Assembly (NCBI GenBank): GCA_913020255.1
Contig: CAJWAW010000046.1
Span: 1-5,483 of the forward strand
DNA length: 5,483 nt
Direction: 5' to 3'
From: an uncultured Fidelibacterota bacterium
GTDB taxonomy: Bacteria; Marinisomatota; Marinisomatia; SCGC-AAA003-L08; GCA-002707645
The translations under genes were made by a program, and so were the position numbers. The notes under the pieces were generated by a model. The model was not told where the DNA came from. It worked only from the letters and a program-made list of their open reading frames with translations, and did not search any database. Below, in pieces: positions 1 through 5,483 of this stretch. Within the stretch, counting starts at the first letter, position 1, and every line of letters begins with the position of its first letter.

Positions 1-611
1 GAATTATAATCAATTGCTAAACCTACAAAAGTGTTAATAGCACTAATAGCATCAGCTCCAGCATCTTCACATGATTTAGCAATATCTTCTATGCATGTAA
101 CATTTGGACTTAATTTTACTATTATTAATCTTGAAGTTATTTCTCTTATTTTAGAAACCAATCTATATGCTATTTTTCTATTAGCACCAAACTCTAGGCC
201 ACCCTCTTTAACATTTGGACATGAAATATTTAATTCATATCCAATATGTTTACCATCATATTTCTCAATTGTATCTATAACTTTAATGTAATCCTGTTCT
301 GTAGAACCAGCTATACTAATAGCTACTTTAGTATTAAGCGAGCTTAATACAGATAATTTATTCTTACAAAAATCATTCACGCCAATATTTGCTAGGCCTA
401 TAGAGTTGATCATACCAGATTTAATTTCATGAATTCTAGGAGATGGATTGCCTTTTCTAGATTCAAAAGTAATTGATTTTGTTATAATACATCCAATTTT
501 CTCTAAATTTAGAAAATTAGCACATTCATCTCCATATCCAAAAGTACCACTAGCCGCTATAATAGGAGAGTTAAATTGTACATCTTTAATTTTTACACCT
601 AATCTATTCAT
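1..611 (-). CDS. pyrD: Dihydroorotate dehydrogenase, class 1B catalytic subunit (3' end cut by window edge)
   Basis: This cytoplasmic FMN enzyme oxidises dihydroorotate to orotate, the fourth step of de novo pyrimidine synthesis. I translated 203 codons by hand; the frame is open to the window edge, and the family is usually about 300 residues, so about two-thirds is present. Visible motifs in order: SGTFGYG (residues 21-27), Lys45 in TKS (FMN/substrate lysine), KGNPSPR (53-59), NSIGLAN (69-75), NISCPN (128-133) whose Cys131 matches the catalytic base of class 1 enzymes, KLSPN with Lys166 (FMN), and Asn194-Thr195 (orotate binding). SGTFGYG, KGNPSPR and NSIGL are typical of the class 1B (PyrK-partnered, NAD-linked) branch rather than 1A or the membrane class 2. 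The ATG at 611 fits the usual N-terminus. It overlaps the stop of the preceding small ORF as ATGA, and no strong Shine-Dalgarno precedes it, so translational coupling is likely. No pyrK is visible. The identification is firm; subclass 1B is likely. Confidence 0.95.
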   Translation of the reverse strand, partial: MNRLGVKIKDVQFNSPIIAASGTFGYGDECANFLNLEKIGCIITKSITFESRKGNPSPRIHEIKSGMINSIGLANIGVNDFCKNKLSVLSSLNTKVAISIAGSTEQDYIKVIDTIEKYDGKHIGYELNISCPNVKEGGLEFGANRKIAYRLVSKIREITSRLIIVKLSPNVTCIEDIAKSCEDAGADAISAINTFVGLAIDYN

Positions 612-757
612 CTATATTGATCCATTTTATGGCACCAATTTAAATACTTCCATAAGTCTTTAATAAATTCAAATGGATGCTTAATGGCATCACGCCAACC
701 ATTTGGATACGCAGTTGTCAACCTCCAATCAATATATTTCATTGACCAAGATTTCAT
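608..757 (-). CDS. Small Trp-rich hypothetical protein, overlapping pyrD start
   Basis: This is an ORF of 49 codons ending in TGA at 610-608; the last bases are shared with the pyrD ATG (ATGA overlap, 611-608). I do not recognise the product. It is basic and aromatic, with five Trp (residues 4, 11, 21, 36, 41), a central GWRDAIKHPFEF segment (20-31), and a predicted amphipathic helical second half ending in KMDQYR. It has no signal peptide, membrane segment or Cys pair. The start is uncertain: Met1 (757) and Met6 (742) both lie in a 15-base tandem duplication and neither has a clear Shine-Dalgarno. The frame also stays open to a TGA about 14 codons upstream of Met1, with a possible TTG start at 775. 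The four-base overlap with pyrD favours a genuine gene expressed with pyrD. Alternatives are a leader peptide that couples translation into pyrD, or the remnant of a longer gene. Its protein-like composition and overlap are the only evidence. Confidence 0.5.
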   Translation of the reverse strand: MKSWSMKYIDWRLTTAYPNGWRDAIKHPFEFIKDLWKYLNWCHKMDQYR

Positions 758-764
758 AGACCAA
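735..764 (-). repeat. Imperfect 15-bp tandem duplication at the small ORF start
   Basis: Two adjacent 15-base units (764-750 and 749-735, minus strand) of the form TTGGTCWATGAAATM match at 13 of 15 positions. Each carries an ATG in the same frame, so the encoded N-terminus reads as a WSMK repeat and gives two candidate start codons. It looks like a short slippage or duplication event. It is too small to be a regulatory array. Confidence 0.6.
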
Positions 765-953
765 ATTATTTTCAATTTTGATTTAATAATCTTACCTCAT
801 CTAATATGAAAATATAAATATCATTTAAAATATTATTTAATAATTGATGGAAAGTAAAAAGGGATAAAATTGTTTTCTTAGAATAACTATGATTCTTTTT
901 GCTATAAGTTTGAACAATTTCATTATAAATCATTGCTTAGAAATTATATATTT
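758..953 (-). other. AT-rich intergenic region with a weak promoter-like pair
   Basis: This stretch lies between the TPR lipoprotein stop and the small ORF/pyrD pair, with no supported gene on either strand. On the minus strand a TTTACT (858-853) and a TAATAT (835-830) are separated by exactly 17 bases; each matches four of six bases of the sigma-70 consensus, which is weak in DNA this AT-rich. A perfect 13-base palindrome, ATTATTTAATAAT (832-844), overlaps the second hexamer and spacer. A GAGG at about 800-797 is too far from any start codon in the small ORF frame to serve it. After the TPR stop there is only a weak AATTTC/GAAATT pairing with an 18-base loop, not a convincing terminator. A promoter for the pyrD unit is plausible here, since this is the largest gap in the window. 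Confidence 0.3.
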
Positions 954-3200
954 TTATTCAATTTTTGAATTGTTTTCTTCTATTATTGGAAAATACTTTT
1001 GCTTTATTTTACTAAACCATACTAAATCTAAACTATCTAATTCAAAAGAATTGTTAAGATTATATTCAAATTTTCTTTCAGCATTATTTATTAGTATATA
1101 ATACAAATTACTATCCTTTACATTTGAATAAAGCAAGGAATCCCAATTTGAAGTATTTTCTATAAATGCCAGGCTCGCATAAGATTCATTGATATAATTA
1201 TTTTTATCAGTAGAATTAATAATTTCTTTATAATATTGTGATGCTAAATTATCAAATGATAAATCTTTATATAAGGTATGCGCAATGCTAAGTTTAATTG
1301 AATCAGTATTAATTAAATTATTTTGTAATAAACCAATATCAAGTTTAAATGATTTTATAGATTGGGTAATGTTATTACAATATACTTTAATTTTTGAATC
1401 AATGCCTAACGATGCCAAATTTATGTAATATAAGCTAGAATCAATATTAAAATCATTCTCAAACCACCTAAGACCTTTTCTTAAATTAATTTTTTGATCA
1501 TAAAATTTAAAACGAAAATTTACCATATTTTCTAGTTCATTCAATCTATCTCCAACCTCATAATAAAATGAACCTTCTTCAAATTTATCTAAATAAAGTT
1601 TGTAGTAAAAAATAGCATTCTCCATATCTTTCACATAATCATCATAAATAAACGCTACACTATATAAAGATTTCTGACTATTGTAATTCTCATATATATC
1701 TAAGAAACTATTAATTGCACCAATATAAGAAATAGATAATAAATCCCATGCTTTATCAATTAATGAATCAATCTCTGATACCTCAATTTCATCCAAAACA
1801 TCAGAATATTTATCATTAATTATTTCTTGCCATAAAGAATCAGGATCTTCAATATTTAAAATTAAAAGTGATTTATAATAATATTTAGATTTAGGAAAGT
1901 TATTTACGATATTTTTAAATTTATGCATAGCTGAATCTTTCATGCCTAAATCAAAGTATAAAATTTGTCCTGAATGAAATATCAATGAATCTAAATTACT
2001 AAATTCATTATCTTGATATCCCGATAATAAATCATCGTTATTATTTTCTAAATCACTATTACCATCTAAAGTATTAAGATAAAATATTTCTTCCTTATAA
2101 TTCAAATATGTTGTTAGCGCATCTATTTTATCTTCAGATTTTTTACCGAAAAGTGAATTATTTGAAGCATTAATAGAGTTTTGGTATGAATTTTTAGATT
2201 CATCAAAATCCCAGTCAGATTCTAAATAAATGTTCCCAAGTAAATAATATGCTTTATCTAAATCTTTTTTTAAAATAGAATTAGAACTATATCGTAATAT
2301 AATATCATTAAGCAATTGCTTTGATTCAGAATATTTTTTTTGATAAATCAACAAATTAGCCAGTTCAACTTCATAGCCTAATTTAATTTTTAAAGAATTT
2401 TCTATTTTAATATAATCTTTTAGAACTTTAGATGGTTTTTCATAATCTTGAATTTTAATACTATATTCAATCCATTTATCTAACAATTCAATATTAATTC
2501 TCTTATCATTAAGAAGATTTCGTATTTCATCAATATATAATACAGCGTCAGCATATTGTTTATTCATTTCAGCTAGTTCAATCAATTTATAATAAACATT
2601 AATTTTATCGTTATTATTAGAGCTTTTATCTAAAGCATATAAATAATTAGATTTAATTTTTTCATTATTATCATAATATTTATTATAATCTGCTAATAAT
2701 AAAAAAAACAAATAACTATCATTATCATTTAATACTATTTCATTATTTATACGTGATATTAGCTTTTCTAAATCATTGACTTTATTCATTTTAAGATATA
2801 AATACCCTATCATAATCATTGAAGAATTATAATACTCACTTTGTTTGTGCTCTGATGCAATTCTGTTAAAGTAATATTCTGAAGAAGTTATATTATTTTT
2901 ATAAAAGCTAGACATTCCAAGTATATAATATGAATCATCAAGATATTTACTATTATAAAAATCTTTCTCAATAATTAATGCATTTTCAATAGCATTATTT
3001 AATAAAATGTCGGCCTCAGCTGTTACAACACTTGATTGATTTGATTTTATAATATCTAATGCTTGACTATAATATTTTTCTGACATATAAAAAGTATTAT
3101 AATATGCTAAAAAATTACCTTTAGAATTTTTATTTAAATTATTTGAATTAGAACAATTCTGAATTAGGACTACTACTAATAATAATAAGCTTTTATACAT
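954..3200 (-). CDS. Large TPR-repeat predicted lipoprotein, PorW/SprE-like
   Basis: The 748-residue protein begins with a short Lys-containing n-region, a Leu/Val core (residues 5-13) and Cys16, so it is probably an exported lipoprotein; the residue before the Cys is Asn (IQNC), an atypical lipobox. The rest is helical with degenerate TPR-like units, clearest near residues 88-117, 200-230, 277-304, 315-345, 404-437, 512-540 and 635-662. An acidic Asn/Asp-rich linker lies at about 379-403. The N-terminal segment after the Cys (FLAYYNTFYMSEKYYSQAL) and the following YLDDSYYILG unit recall PorW/SprE-type TPR lipoproteins of type IX secretion and gliding in Bacteroidota. That is family resemblance read by eye, not a proven assignment; a general TPR scaffold is the alternative. 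The ATG at 3200 follows the peptidase stop by 12 bases with no Shine-Dalgarno; an out-of-frame ATG four bases earlier (ATGAATG) opens only three codons. The short spacing suggests co-transcription and coupled translation with the peptidase gene. The composition is very rich in Asn, Ser, Lys, Tyr and Ile. Confidence 0.85.
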   Translation of the reverse strand: MYKSLLLLVVVLIQNCSNSNNLNKNSKGNFLAYYNTFYMSEKYYSQALDIIKSNQSSVVTAEADILLNNAIENALIIEKDFYNSKYLDDSYYILGMSSFYKNNITSSEYYFNRIASEHKQSEYYNSSMIMIGYLYLKMNKVNDLEKLISRINNEIVLNDNDSYLFFLLLADYNKYYDNNEKIKSNYLYALDKSSNNNDKINVYYKLIELAEMNKQYADAVLYIDEIRNLLNDKRINIELLDKWIEYSIKIQDYEKPSKVLKDYIKIENSLKIKLGYEVELANLLIYQKKYSESKQLLNDIILRYSSNSILKKDLDKAYYLLGNIYLESDWDFDESKNSYQNSINASNNSLFGKKSEDKIDALTTYLNYKEEIFYLNTLDGNSDLENNNDDLLSGYQDNEFSNLDSLIFHSGQILYFDLGMKDSAMHKFKNIVNNFPKSKYYYKSLLILNIEDPDSLWQEIINDKYSDVLDEIEVSEIDSLIDKAWDLLSISYIGAINSFLDIYENYNSQKSLYSVAFIYDDYVKDMENAIFYYKLYLDKFEEGSFYYEVGDRLNELENMVNFRFKFYDQKINLRKGLRWFENDFNIDSSLYYINLASLGIDSKIKVYCNNITQSIKSFKLDIGLLQNNLINTDSIKLSIAHTLYKDLSFDNLASQYYKEIINSTDKNNYINESYASLAFIENTSNWDSLLYSNVKDSNLYYILINNAERKFEYNLNNSFELDSLDLVWFSKIKQKYFPIIEENNSKIE

Positions 3201-3212
3201 TCATTAAGATAT

Positions 3213-5111
3213 TTATTTTAAATATTTATCTAAAAAATCACCCATTTCTTTATAAAAGTCAAATTGATTTTTTTCATTATAAAATCCATGACCTTCATCT
3301 TCTTTAACCATGTAAGGAACATCAATACCTTTATCTTTTAGCGCCCGAACAATCTGATCTGATTCTGATTTTTTAACTCTAGGATCATTGGCTCCTTGAG
3401 CAATAAATAGGGGAGCTTTAATATTATTAATATGTAATAAAGGTGATGCTGATGCTAACAGCTCTTTATCTTTTTCAGGATGCCCCACCATTTCATACAT
3501 CATTTCCCTATATAGCTCCCAATATGGAGGCATGCTATCCATAAAAGTAAATAAACTTGAAACACCAACATAATCTACTCCACATGCATATAAATCCGGT
3601 GTAAATGCTAGCCCTGCTAAAGTAGCATAACCACCATAAGAAGCTCCATATATTGCAATGCGATTTGGATCTGCGATATTTTTTTCAATTAACCAATTAA
3701 CTCCATCAGTAATATCATCCTGCATTGTTTTACCCCACTGCTTAAAACTTAATTCTAAAAATTTTCTTCCATAGCCAGTACTTCCTCTAAAATTTATGTT
3801 AAGTACAGCATAACCTTTGTTTGCAAGATACTGAATCTCTGGATTAAATCCCCAATAATCTCTAGCCCAAGGGCCACCATGAGGATTTACTACAACAGGA
3901 ATTTTATTACCTGATTTATAATTAATTGGCAGTGTTAAATACCCATTAATTGTTAGATTATCTCTAGATTTGTATGATATTGATTTCATCTTTGCCATAT
4001 CATCAATATTAAGCCATGGACTTAAGTCAGCAAGTTTTACCAAACTATCATTTTCGATATCATAGAAATAATAGGTTCCTCTAGATCTATCACTATAAGC
4101 AACTATAATTGCCTTTTTCTCATCTTTACTAAACTGCATAACAGCAACTTCTACACCACTTAATTTCGATTCTAAATTTCTTTGAACATCTTCTCTCCAT
4201 GAATCAAAAAATTCAATTTTTCGTTTATCCGTAGTGTATGATACTCCTGTAATAATTTTTCTTTTTTTTGATCTCATTAAGCCATATACATCAACATCAT
4301 TATGTTCAAAAATAAGTTTACTTTCTTTTGCCGTACCTAAATCGAACTTAAAGATTGCACTTTTATCACGATTTCTATTAGAGGATACATATAACTCTTT
4401 ATTATCAAAAGTAAAATATAAAGGTGAAACAGATTCTTTAAAATTAGTTGTTAAAATAGATTTAAATTCATCTGACTCATTTTCTCTATATAATAAACTA
4501 GTATTAACACCATCAGATGTTGTAGCAATTCTAAGCTTACCATTATTGTCTGTCATCCATCCCGATATATTTCCTGGATTTTCAGCTATCATTTCTAATT
4601 CCCCAGTATTTACGTCCAAACGATAAACATCATGAACTTGAGGATTACGCTTATTTATCTCAACTAACATATAATCCTTATCATCTTCTAAATCATCAGT
4701 AATTCTAGCTTGAATATTTTCAAATGGAGTTAAATCAATATCATTACTTCCATCTATATTAACAGCATAAATATGAATATTTTCATCTCCACCCTTATCT
4801 TGTATATATGCAATTCTATTATTATTTAACCAAAAATATCCATACAAGCTTCTATTTGATGCTTGCGTTATTCTAACTTCCTTATTTGAATTTATAGGTT
4901 TTACATATACGTTCATCATACGATTACCCTCTTGCCAGGGTTTCATATATGATATATACTCACCATTAGGTGAGAGCTGAAAACTAGATTTTTCAGGGTT
5001 TTTAAAAAAATCTTCTAATGGAATTGTTTTTATCACATCTATTTCCTTTAAATTATTATTAATTGAACAACCCGTAAAAAAAATACAAACTAAGGTTAGT
5101 AAATTTATCAT
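3213..5111 (-). CDS. S9-family prolyl oligopeptidase-type serine peptidase, predicted lipoprotein
   Basis: The 632-residue protein resembles dipeptidyl aminopeptidase/acylaminoacyl peptidases (COG1506 type), which cleave short peptides. Residues 1-15 form a short hydrophobic signal ending FFTGC, so Cys15 is probably lipidated and the enzyme acts in the periplasm or at the surface. Residues about 35-375 form a beta-propeller-like region with repeated strand motifs (LSPNGEYISYM, NIHIYAVNIDG, YYFYDIENDSL). Residues about 380-632 are the alpha/beta-hydrolase domain: HGGP (411-414, oxyanion region), FRGSTGYG (441-448), nucleophile Ser491 in GASYGG, Asp576 in GANDPRV and His608 in EGHGF. The triad is complete and the length is normal for the family. 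The ATG at 5111 is supported by an AGGAG seven bases upstream. The gene starts 19 bases after the redoxin/dockerin stop and ends 12 bases before the TPR gene, so it sits mid-operon. Oddly, the signal n-region (MINLL) carries no basic residue. Substrate specificity cannot be read from sequence. Confidence 0.95.
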   Translation of the reverse strand: MINLLTLVCIFFTGCSINNNLKEIDVIKTIPLEDFFKNPEKSSFQLSPNGEYISYMKPWQEGNRMMNVYVKPINSNKEVRITQASNRSLYGYFWLNNNRIAYIQDKGGDENIHIYAVNIDGSNDIDLTPFENIQARITDDLEDDKDYMLVEINKRNPQVHDVYRLDVNTGELEMIAENPGNISGWMTDNNGKLRIATTSDGVNTSLLYRENESDEFKSILTTNFKESVSPLYFTFDNKELYVSSNRNRDKSAIFKFDLGTAKESKLIFEHNDVDVYGLMRSKKRKIITGVSYTTDKRKIEFFDSWREDVQRNLESKLSGVEVAVMQFSKDEKKAIIVAYSDRSRGTYYFYDIENDSLVKLADLSPWLNIDDMAKMKSISYKSRDNLTINGYLTLPINYKSGNKIPVVVNPHGGPWARDYWGFNPEIQYLANKGYAVLNINFRGSTGYGRKFLELSFKQWGKTMQDDITDGVNWLIEKNIADPNRIAIYGASYGGYATLAGLAFTPDLYACGVDYVGVSSLFTFMDSMPPYWELYREMMYEMVGHPEKDKELLASASPLLHINNIKAPLFIAQGANDPRVKKSESDQIVRALKDKGIDVPYMVKEDEGHGFYNEKNQFDFYKEMGDFLDKYLK

Positions 5112-5117
5112 ATATTT

Positions 5118-5124
5118 TCTCCTG
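5118..5124 (-). promoter_or_regulatory. Strong Shine-Dalgarno of the S9 peptidase gene
   Basis: On the minus strand CAGGAGA (5124-5118) places the AGGAG core seven bases before the ATG at 5111. It is the only clear Shine-Dalgarno at a start codon in this window; the TPR gene, the small ORF and pyrD lack one. It fixes the peptidase start and implies that this gene initiates independently rather than by coupling. Confidence 0.8.
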
Positions 5125-5130
5125 ATAAAA

Positions 5131-5483
5131 TTAATTTAAAATTAGATTTACCAAAGAAACCACATCAAGAATATTAATAATTCCATCTTGGTTTAAATCA
5201 GAATAAACTAATTCATTTTCTGAAGGATTACTCGTACCTAAAATAAAGCTAATTAACTTTATAATATCTAAAACATTAACTATATCATCCTGATTAATAT
5301 CTCCTGCTATTCCATTGGAAGAATCAATCAGATTATAAATTTCATAAAGCATCCATTCTGTATCAATTTCATTGTTAGCATAAACAATAGCACCCTCTTG
5401 ATTAATAACAAAATCTCGTGGATATGGTGAACCATCATTTGGCATGTAATATAAGTCATATGTATCACCACCCTGAACACCAC
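5131..5483 (-). CDS. Redoxin (thioredoxin-fold) protein with C-terminal dockerin-type repeats, 5' end outside window
   Basis: The frame is open to the window edge, giving about 116 residues before the TAA at 5133-5131; the Met at 5445 is internal because coding sequence (GVQGGDTYDLYY) continues upstream without a stop. The part up to about 5326 resembles the C-terminal half of an AhpC/TSA or TlpA-type thioredoxin fold. It has a cis-proline-like loop (YPRDFVI), a beta hairpin around NQEGAIVYANN and a last helix (TEWMLYEIYNLI). The active-site CxxC, if any, and the export signal would lie outside the window. After a short Ser/Asn/Gly linker come two dockerin type I-like calcium loops, described separately, ending at the stop. 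Such redoxin-plus-dockerin proteins suggest an exported or surface protein acting in disulphide or peroxide chemistry; this role is inferred from the fold only. The S9 peptidase gene follows 17-19 bases downstream. The redoxin call rests on half a domain; the dockerin-like tail is clear. Confidence 0.8.
   Translation of the reverse strand, partial: GVQGGDTYDLYYMPNDGSPYPRDFVINQEGAIVYANNEIDTEWMLYEIYNLIDSSNGIAGDINQDDIVNVLDIIKLISFILGTSNPSENELVYSDLNQDGIINILDVVSLVNLILN
5134..5304 (-). repeat. Pair of dockerin type I-like calcium-loop repeats (within the redoxin protein)
   Basis: Two protein repeats of about 23 residues are encoded at 5304-5236 (GDINQDDIVNVLD plus a helix ending FILG) and 5202-5134 (SDLNQDGIINILD plus a helix ending LILN), with 34 residues between equivalent positions. 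Both keep the EF-hand-like ligand pattern D1-x-N3-x-D5-x-x-x-N9-x-x-D12 followed by a hydrophobic helix, as in dockerin type I modules. In cellulosomes dockerins bind cohesins. Here no cohesin is visible and the tail may instead be an attachment or sorting module. The second repeat runs right to the stop codon. Confidence 0.85.

Noticed and set aside
31..663. Plus-strand ORFs of 86 and 71 codons
   Set aside because: They lie antisense to pyrD and the small ORF, whose minus-strand frames carry clear family motifs or the ATGA overlap; the plus-strand proteins look like no family.
721..726. GGAGGT on the minus strand, a strong Shine-Dalgarno-like sequence
   Set aside because: It lies inside the small ORF and no ATG or GTG follows at a workable distance; the adjacent TTG has no spacing, so it is probably just the Trp-Arg-Leu codons.
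918..950. Possible terminator hairpin after the TPR gene (AATTTC paired with GAAATT)
   Set aside because: Only six AT-rich base pairs with an 18-base loop and no following run of T; too weak to call a terminator.
889..1101. Plus-strand ORF of 70 codons
   Set aside because: Mostly antisense to the end of the TPR lipoprotein gene; hydrophobic composition is the usual shadow of AT-rich coding sequence.
4234..4626. Plus-strand ORF of 130 codons
   Set aside because: Entirely antisense to the S9 peptidase propeller region, with no recognisable motif.
5131..5445. Treating the Met at 5445 as the start of a 104-residue protein
   Set aside because: The frame continues upstream to the window edge without a stop and encodes protein-like sequence, and a start here would cut the thioredoxin fold in half.
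1..5483. Mobile element, CRISPR array, defence system, tRNA or rRNA
   Set aside because: I found no transposase or integrase motifs, no terminal inverted repeats, no regularly spaced repeats, and no sequence resembling tRNA or rRNA on either strand.

Overview
The window is strongly AT-rich (about three-quarters A+T by eye) and uses the standard genetic code. All five genes I can support lie on the minus strand, so transcription runs from position 5483 towards position 1. Two dockerin-type repeats at the C-terminus of a thioredoxin-fold protein, Asn/Lys/Tyr/Ile-rich proteins and lipoproteins with TPR arrays suggest a marine bacterium of the Bacteroidota/FCB side. My best guess is Candidatus Marinimicrobia (SAR406). 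This is inferred from protein style only; no rRNA or taxonomic marker is present.

Layout in transcription order: (1) 5483-5131, the 3' part of a gene for an exported redoxin-like protein ending in two dockerin-type calcium-loop repeats. (2) 5111-3213, a complete S9-family prolyl-oligopeptidase-type serine peptidase with a lipoprotein signal and an intact Ser/Asp/His triad. (3) 3200-954, a large TPR-rich predicted lipoprotein whose plan recalls the PorW/SprE group. These three are separated by only 17-19 and 12 bases and probably form one operon of envelope proteins. (4) 953-758, an AT-rich intergenic stretch with a weak promoter-like pair and a short palindrome but no convincing terminator. 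(5) 757-608, a short Trp-rich ORF of 49 codons that overlaps the next gene by four bases (ATGA). (6) 611-1, the first two-thirds of pyrD, the catalytic subunit of a class 1B dihydroorotate dehydrogenase, cut by the window edge.

The upstream trio looks like an envelope or secretion-related group: a dockerin-tailed secreted protein, a surface or periplasmic peptidase and a TPR scaffold lipoprotein. The downstream pair belongs to pyrimidine biosynthesis plus an unknown small protein. Nothing indicates a mobile element, CRISPR array, phage or defence system. The most interesting points are the unrecognised small ORF coupled to pyrD and the exported redoxin/dockerin protein beside a PorW-like lipoprotein.
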